8,367 bases of DNA from Acidobacteriaceae bacterium (GTDB lineage Bacteria; Acidobacteriota; Terriglobia; Terriglobales; Acidobacteriaceae): assembly GCA_003162255.1 (NCBI GenBank), contig PMMJ01000115.1, forward strand, positions 1 to 8,367. The letters are read 5' to 3'. The position numbers were made by a program, and so were the translations under genes. Of this stretch, positions 6,353 to 8,367 are shown piece by piece. The stretch's first letter is position 1. Each line of letters begins with the position of its first letter. The notes under the pieces were generated by a model. That model worked only from the letters and a program-made list of their open reading frames with translations. It was not told where the DNA came from and did not search any database.

Positions 6353-6360
6353 GTTATACT
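6353..6360. promoter_or_regulatory. Overlapping divergent -10 elements
   Basis: On the + strand TATACT (6355-6360) could serve the dehydrogenase gene at 6413. On the - strand TATAAC (complement of 6353-6358) could serve the methyltransferase gene. The two hexamers overlap by four bases, so RNA polymerase could occupy only one at a time. No good -35 is visible for either, so this is a weak call based on sequence likeness and position. Confidence 0.35.
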
Positions 6361-6400
6361 TCCCCATTAAAGTGCCCACCCGCCCCGAGAACAGTTACAA

Positions 6401-6405
6401 AAGGA
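6401..6405 (+). promoter_or_regulatory. Ribosome binding site of the dehydrogenase gene
   Basis: AAGGA sits 7 nt before the ATG at 6413, ideal spacing. It contrasts with the SD-less genes of the left block. Confidence 0.7.
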
Positions 6406-6412
6406 AATCCAC

Positions 6413-7402
6413 ATGAAAGCGGTTGTCTACTACAACTACGGTTCACCCGACGTTCTCAAATTTGAAGAAATCGAAAAGCCGGCGGTTGCGGACAATCAAG
6501 TTTTGATAAAAGTTCGCGCGGCTTCCGTCAATCCTCTGGACTGGCACTTCATGAGAGGCACGCCGTATGTCGTTCGCCTGATAATGGCTGGGCTGCTCAA
6601 ACCCAAGGACAAGCGACTAGGCGTTGATGTGGCCGGCCAGGTGGAAGCGGTGGGCAGGAACGTAACCCAGTTCAAACCAGGCGACGAAGTATTCGGGGTT
6701 GGGGGAAAAGGTTTCGCAGGAGGCGGGTTTGCCGAGTATGTGTGCGCTGCTAGAGATAAATTGGCGCTGAAGCCAGCCAACAGTTCGTTTGAGGACGCAG
6801 CATCCGTACCGGTGGCGGCACTTACCGCCCTTCAGGGTCTCCGTGATAAAGGACGCATCCAGCCAGGCCAGAAGGTTGTGATTGATGGCGCGTCTGGTGG
6901 TGTGGGCACGTTTGCGGTTCAGATTGCCAAATCGTTCGGGGCTGAAGTCACAGCCGTGTGTAGCACCCGGAAAATGGATATGGTGCGGTCGTTGGGGGCC
7001 GATCACGTTATTGATTACACACGGGAAGATTTCACCAGCAATAACCAACGCTACGATCTGATTTTTGCCGCTAACGGATATCATCCGATTTCAGCCTACA
7101 AGCGCGCGTTGAGTTCCCAAGGGAAATACGTCATGGCCGGCGGGTCACTGCCGCAAATGTTCCAGGCCTTACTCCTGGGGCCGTGGATTTCAATGGTGGG
7201 GAGGAAGAAGATGGGTGCGGTGACAGCAAAATCAAATCCGAAGGATCTGATTATCTTGAAGGAGCTCATTGAATCGGGCAAAGTAAAACCACGTATCGAC
7301 CGATGCTATCCACTCCGTGAAGTGCCTGAAGCTTTCCGGTATCTCAAAGATGGACACGCAGTGGGGAAAATCGTAATACACGTGGAAGAGAGTGACGAAT
7401 AA
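6413..7402 (+). CDS. Zinc-free medium-chain dehydrogenase, NADPH:quinone reductase-like
   Basis: A cytosolic medium-chain dehydrogenase/reductase of the quinone oxidoreductase (zeta-crystallin/RTN4IP1-like) branch, 329 aa. It has the N-terminal GroES-like domain (VLIKVRAASVNPLDWHFMRG, about 30-49; GVDVAGQVEAVG, 70-81; FKPGDEVFG, 87-95). The Rossmann nucleotide motif is DGASGGVGTFAVQIAK (158-173), followed by CSTRKMDMVRSLGAD, whose Ser/Arg/Lys suit the NADPH phosphate. The catalytic and structural zinc ligands of alcohol dehydrogenases are absent, as expected for this branch. The C-terminus DGHAVGKIVIHVE is standard. It probably reduces quinones or activated alkenes; the substrate cannot be read. 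It has a clear Shine-Dalgarno, diverges from the methyltransferase and is followed 33 bases later by a broken GyrI-like gene. Confidence 0.9.
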   Translation: MKAVVYYNYGSPDVLKFEEIEKPAVADNQVLIKVRAASVNPLDWHFMRGTPYVVRLIMAGLLKPKDKRLGVDVAGQVEAVGRNVTQFKPGDEVFGVGGKGFAGGGFAEYVCAARDKLALKPANSSFEDAASVPVAALTALQGLRDKGRIQPGQKVVIDGASGGVGTFAVQIAKSFGAEVTAVCSTRKMDMVRSLGADHVIDYTREDFTSNNQRYDLIFAANGYHPISAYKRALSSQGKYVMAGGSLPQMFQALLLGPWISMVGRKKMGAVTAKSNPKDLIILKELIESGKVKPRIDRCYPLREVPEAFRYLKDGHAVGKIVIHVEESDE

Positions 7403-7435
7403 TGCCAGTGCTGGGTAACTTCATACGGGACGGCC

Positions 7436-7666
7436 ATGAAGAAAAGAGACTTCAAGAAAGAACTCAAAGGTTTCTACGCTCAGAAAACCGGCGAGCAGGT
7501 GGTTGTCAATATCCCCACGGTGCACTTCCTCATGGTAGGCGGCTCGGACGATCCGAACACATCACCCTCGTTCCAGGAGGCGGTGGAGGCATTGTTCGAG
7601 GTGGCGGTTGAAATGCGGTCATGCCTGCCCGATTCCACTGCATGCCTCGTCAAAGCCATGTCGTGA
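7436..7666 (+). pseudogene. GyrI-like small-molecule-binding protein, truncated
   Basis: The first ~57 residues match the start of GyrI-like domain proteins (normally about 200 aa): MKKRDFKKELKGFY, then VVVNIPTVHFLMVGGSDDPNTSPSFQEAVEALFEVA. In intact relatives this leads into a Tyr-rich helix (SYALKF-type) and the rest of the GyrI fold. Here the sequence changes abruptly at about 7607 to VEMRSCLPDSTACLVKAMS and stops, giving 76 aa. I could not find the missing C-terminal two thirds in any frame downstream, so this looks like a deletion or recombination break rather than a single frameshift. An overlapping frame starting at 7402 is a shadow. The remnant is unlikely to fold as a ligand-binding domain. 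Confidence 0.7.
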
Positions 7667-7780
7667 GCCGATATTGCTGATGGCTTTTCCCGAATTGCAC
7701 TTCCAGTCGCGTCTCTTCCAGGTGTCTCCACTAAAGTACGCTCGCGATTCCTGGGATTCCAATCGCCATTCAGATTGATT
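7667..7780. other. Unassigned spacer inside the decayed region
   Basis: This lies between the broken GyrI-like frame and the minus-strand fragment. No frame on either strand gives a recognisable protein, and no RNA gene or repeat is visible. An imperfectly placed dyad GATTCT/AGAATC (7777-7791, 3-nt loop) marks its right edge. It is most likely degraded or rearranged DNA. Confidence 0.4.
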
Positions 7781-7909
7781 CTAGGAGAATCTCCATACTG
7801 ACTCAGGTGGCTTCTGTTCTTTGAACCGTCTATACCAAAGACACATGGGATACAAGAGAACGAGTCGAATGAACCAAAGCGCATACATCAGACTGAACGG
7901 CATGCCGTT
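7781..7909 (-). pseudogene. C-terminal remnant resembling a DUF1624/DUF5009 membrane acetyltransferase
   Basis: A minus-strand stretch of about 42 codons ends at TAG (7781-7783). It reads GMPFSLMYALWFIRLVLLYP followed by MCLWYRRFKEQ and a final VWRFS. From memory this resembles the last helix and tail of heparan-alpha-glucosaminide N-acetyltransferase-like proteins (DUF1624/DUF5009), with the pattern YxxWxxxxxLLYPxCxWaxxxK and a Trp-aromatic-Ser end. Nothing upstream in the frame (7910-7987) continues the family, and it runs into the next gene's 3' end. Most of the protein is therefore missing. The match rests on a short hydrophobic segment, so a chance resemblance cannot be excluded. Confidence 0.35.
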
Positions 7910-7943
7910 TGTTGGGCGCAGACACGCCGCTGAGGTCTTCGAG

Positions 7944-8367
7944 CTATGCCGGAGCCCAATTGAGCCTGAAGTTCTCACCCAAGTCAAAAACGAAGTCCTT
8001 CACCTGAATCACCTTGCCACCGTTCAGCATGATCACGCTGACTCCGCTGTTCTGCCCAACGCGTCCCGCACGATTTGTGAGATAGATATTCCAGTGAACG
8101 GCAAGGACGTTGGTGCCGCTCATTGCGAAAATGTTGTGCGCACAGATTTGCTGGACGTCGAACTTAATCTTCGGATATTGTTCGAAGAACTTGCGACACC
8201 ACTCCTCGACAGCAGCTTTGCCGTTGAACGTTCCACTCGCCCACATTTCCCCCGGATAGATCAGTACGCCGTCGTCGCGCCAAGCCGACATGAAACCTGC
8301 CAAGTCATGATTGCTGAGAGCGCGGAAAGCCTTCGCGGCGGCTCTCCTGGCAATGATTGCACCGATC
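7944..8367 (-). CDS. NTF2/SnoaL-like protein (5'-truncated by window edge)
   Basis: A small alpha+beta-barrel protein of the NTF2-like superfamily (SnoaL/DUF4440-type). The minus-strand frame is open to the right edge. Its visible N-terminus IIARRAAAKAFRALSNHDLAGFMSAWRDDGVLIYP is the typical first helix with the HD and W-DD motifs, so the TTG at 8303 is not the start and the true start lies outside. About 140 residues are visible. FNGKAAVEEWCRKFFEQYPKIKFDVQ and the strand-rich tail (VLAVHWNIYLTN, GVSVIMLNGGKVIQVKDFVFD) complete the fold. Members include isomerases, cyclases, hydrolases and many of unknown role; nothing here fixes the activity. It may be monocistronic, with gene debris downstream. 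Confidence 0.8.
   Translation of the reverse strand, partial: IGAIIARRAAAKAFRALSNHDLAGFMSAWRDDGVLIYPGEMWASGTFNGKAAVEEWCRKFFEQYPKIKFDVQQICAHNIFAMSGTNVLAVHWNIYLTNRAGRVGQNSGVSVIMLNGGKVIQVKDFVFDLGENFRLNWAPA

Noticed and set aside
7402..7611. A 69-codon frame overlapping the dehydrogenase stop
   Set aside because: Out of frame with the recognisable GyrI-like N-terminus and without its own motif; a shadow.
7777..7791. GATTCT/AGAATC hairpin as a terminator or attachment site
   Set aside because: Six-base stem with a 3-nt loop, no T-run and no integrase or second copy in the window.

Overview
The window looks like a piece of a moderately GC-rich bacterial chromosome, most likely from Acidobacteriota (Terriglobia, Koribacter-like). 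That placement is an inference. It rests on the gene company (nrdR, NAD-type isocitrate dehydrogenase, ctaA/COX15, an ABC-2 exporter pair, bshB1), on how the proteins read, and on the word-like intergenic repeats. No rRNA, tRNA, CRISPR array, transposase or phage gene is visible.

Left block (1-5480, all + strand): the 3' part of nrdR (runs off the left edge), an NAD-dependent isocitrate dehydrogenase, heme A synthase CtaA, an ABC-2 exporter (ATPase then permease), and the bacillithiol-type deacetylase BshB1. These are housekeeping functions: dNTP control, TCA cycle, cytochrome oxidase heme, export and low-molecular-weight thiol synthesis. Three gaps in this block (after nrdR, ctaA and the permease) are filled with short repeated words and their reverse complements. 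Two of these belong to one family (GATCGGGCCATCG, ATCGGGTGATC, GATGACCC); the third uses other words (GTCGTTCGTCG, GCTTTTG). The gene after each repeat has no visible Shine-Dalgarno. Two genes have a -10-like hexamer placed so that transcription could begin at or next to the start codon.

Middle (5481-7402): a convergent boundary, then a minus-strand membrane methyltransferase of the ICMT/PEMT type, divergent from a zinc-free medium-chain NADPH:quinone reductase-like dehydrogenase on the + strand. The two may share overlapping -10 elements in their 162-bp spacer.

Right end (7403-8367): gene debris followed by a real gene. A GyrI-like protein is cut off after its first ~57 residues. A minus-strand fragment resembles the C-terminal end of a DUF1624/DUF5009-type membrane acetyltransferase. 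An NTF2/SnoaL-like protein on the minus strand then runs off the right edge. This end reads as accessory, recombined DNA, unlike the conserved left block.

I found no clear new multi-gene defence or biosynthetic system. The best candidates for something undescribed are the intergenic word-repeat elements and their link to SD-less starts, followed by the decayed junction at 7436-7940.
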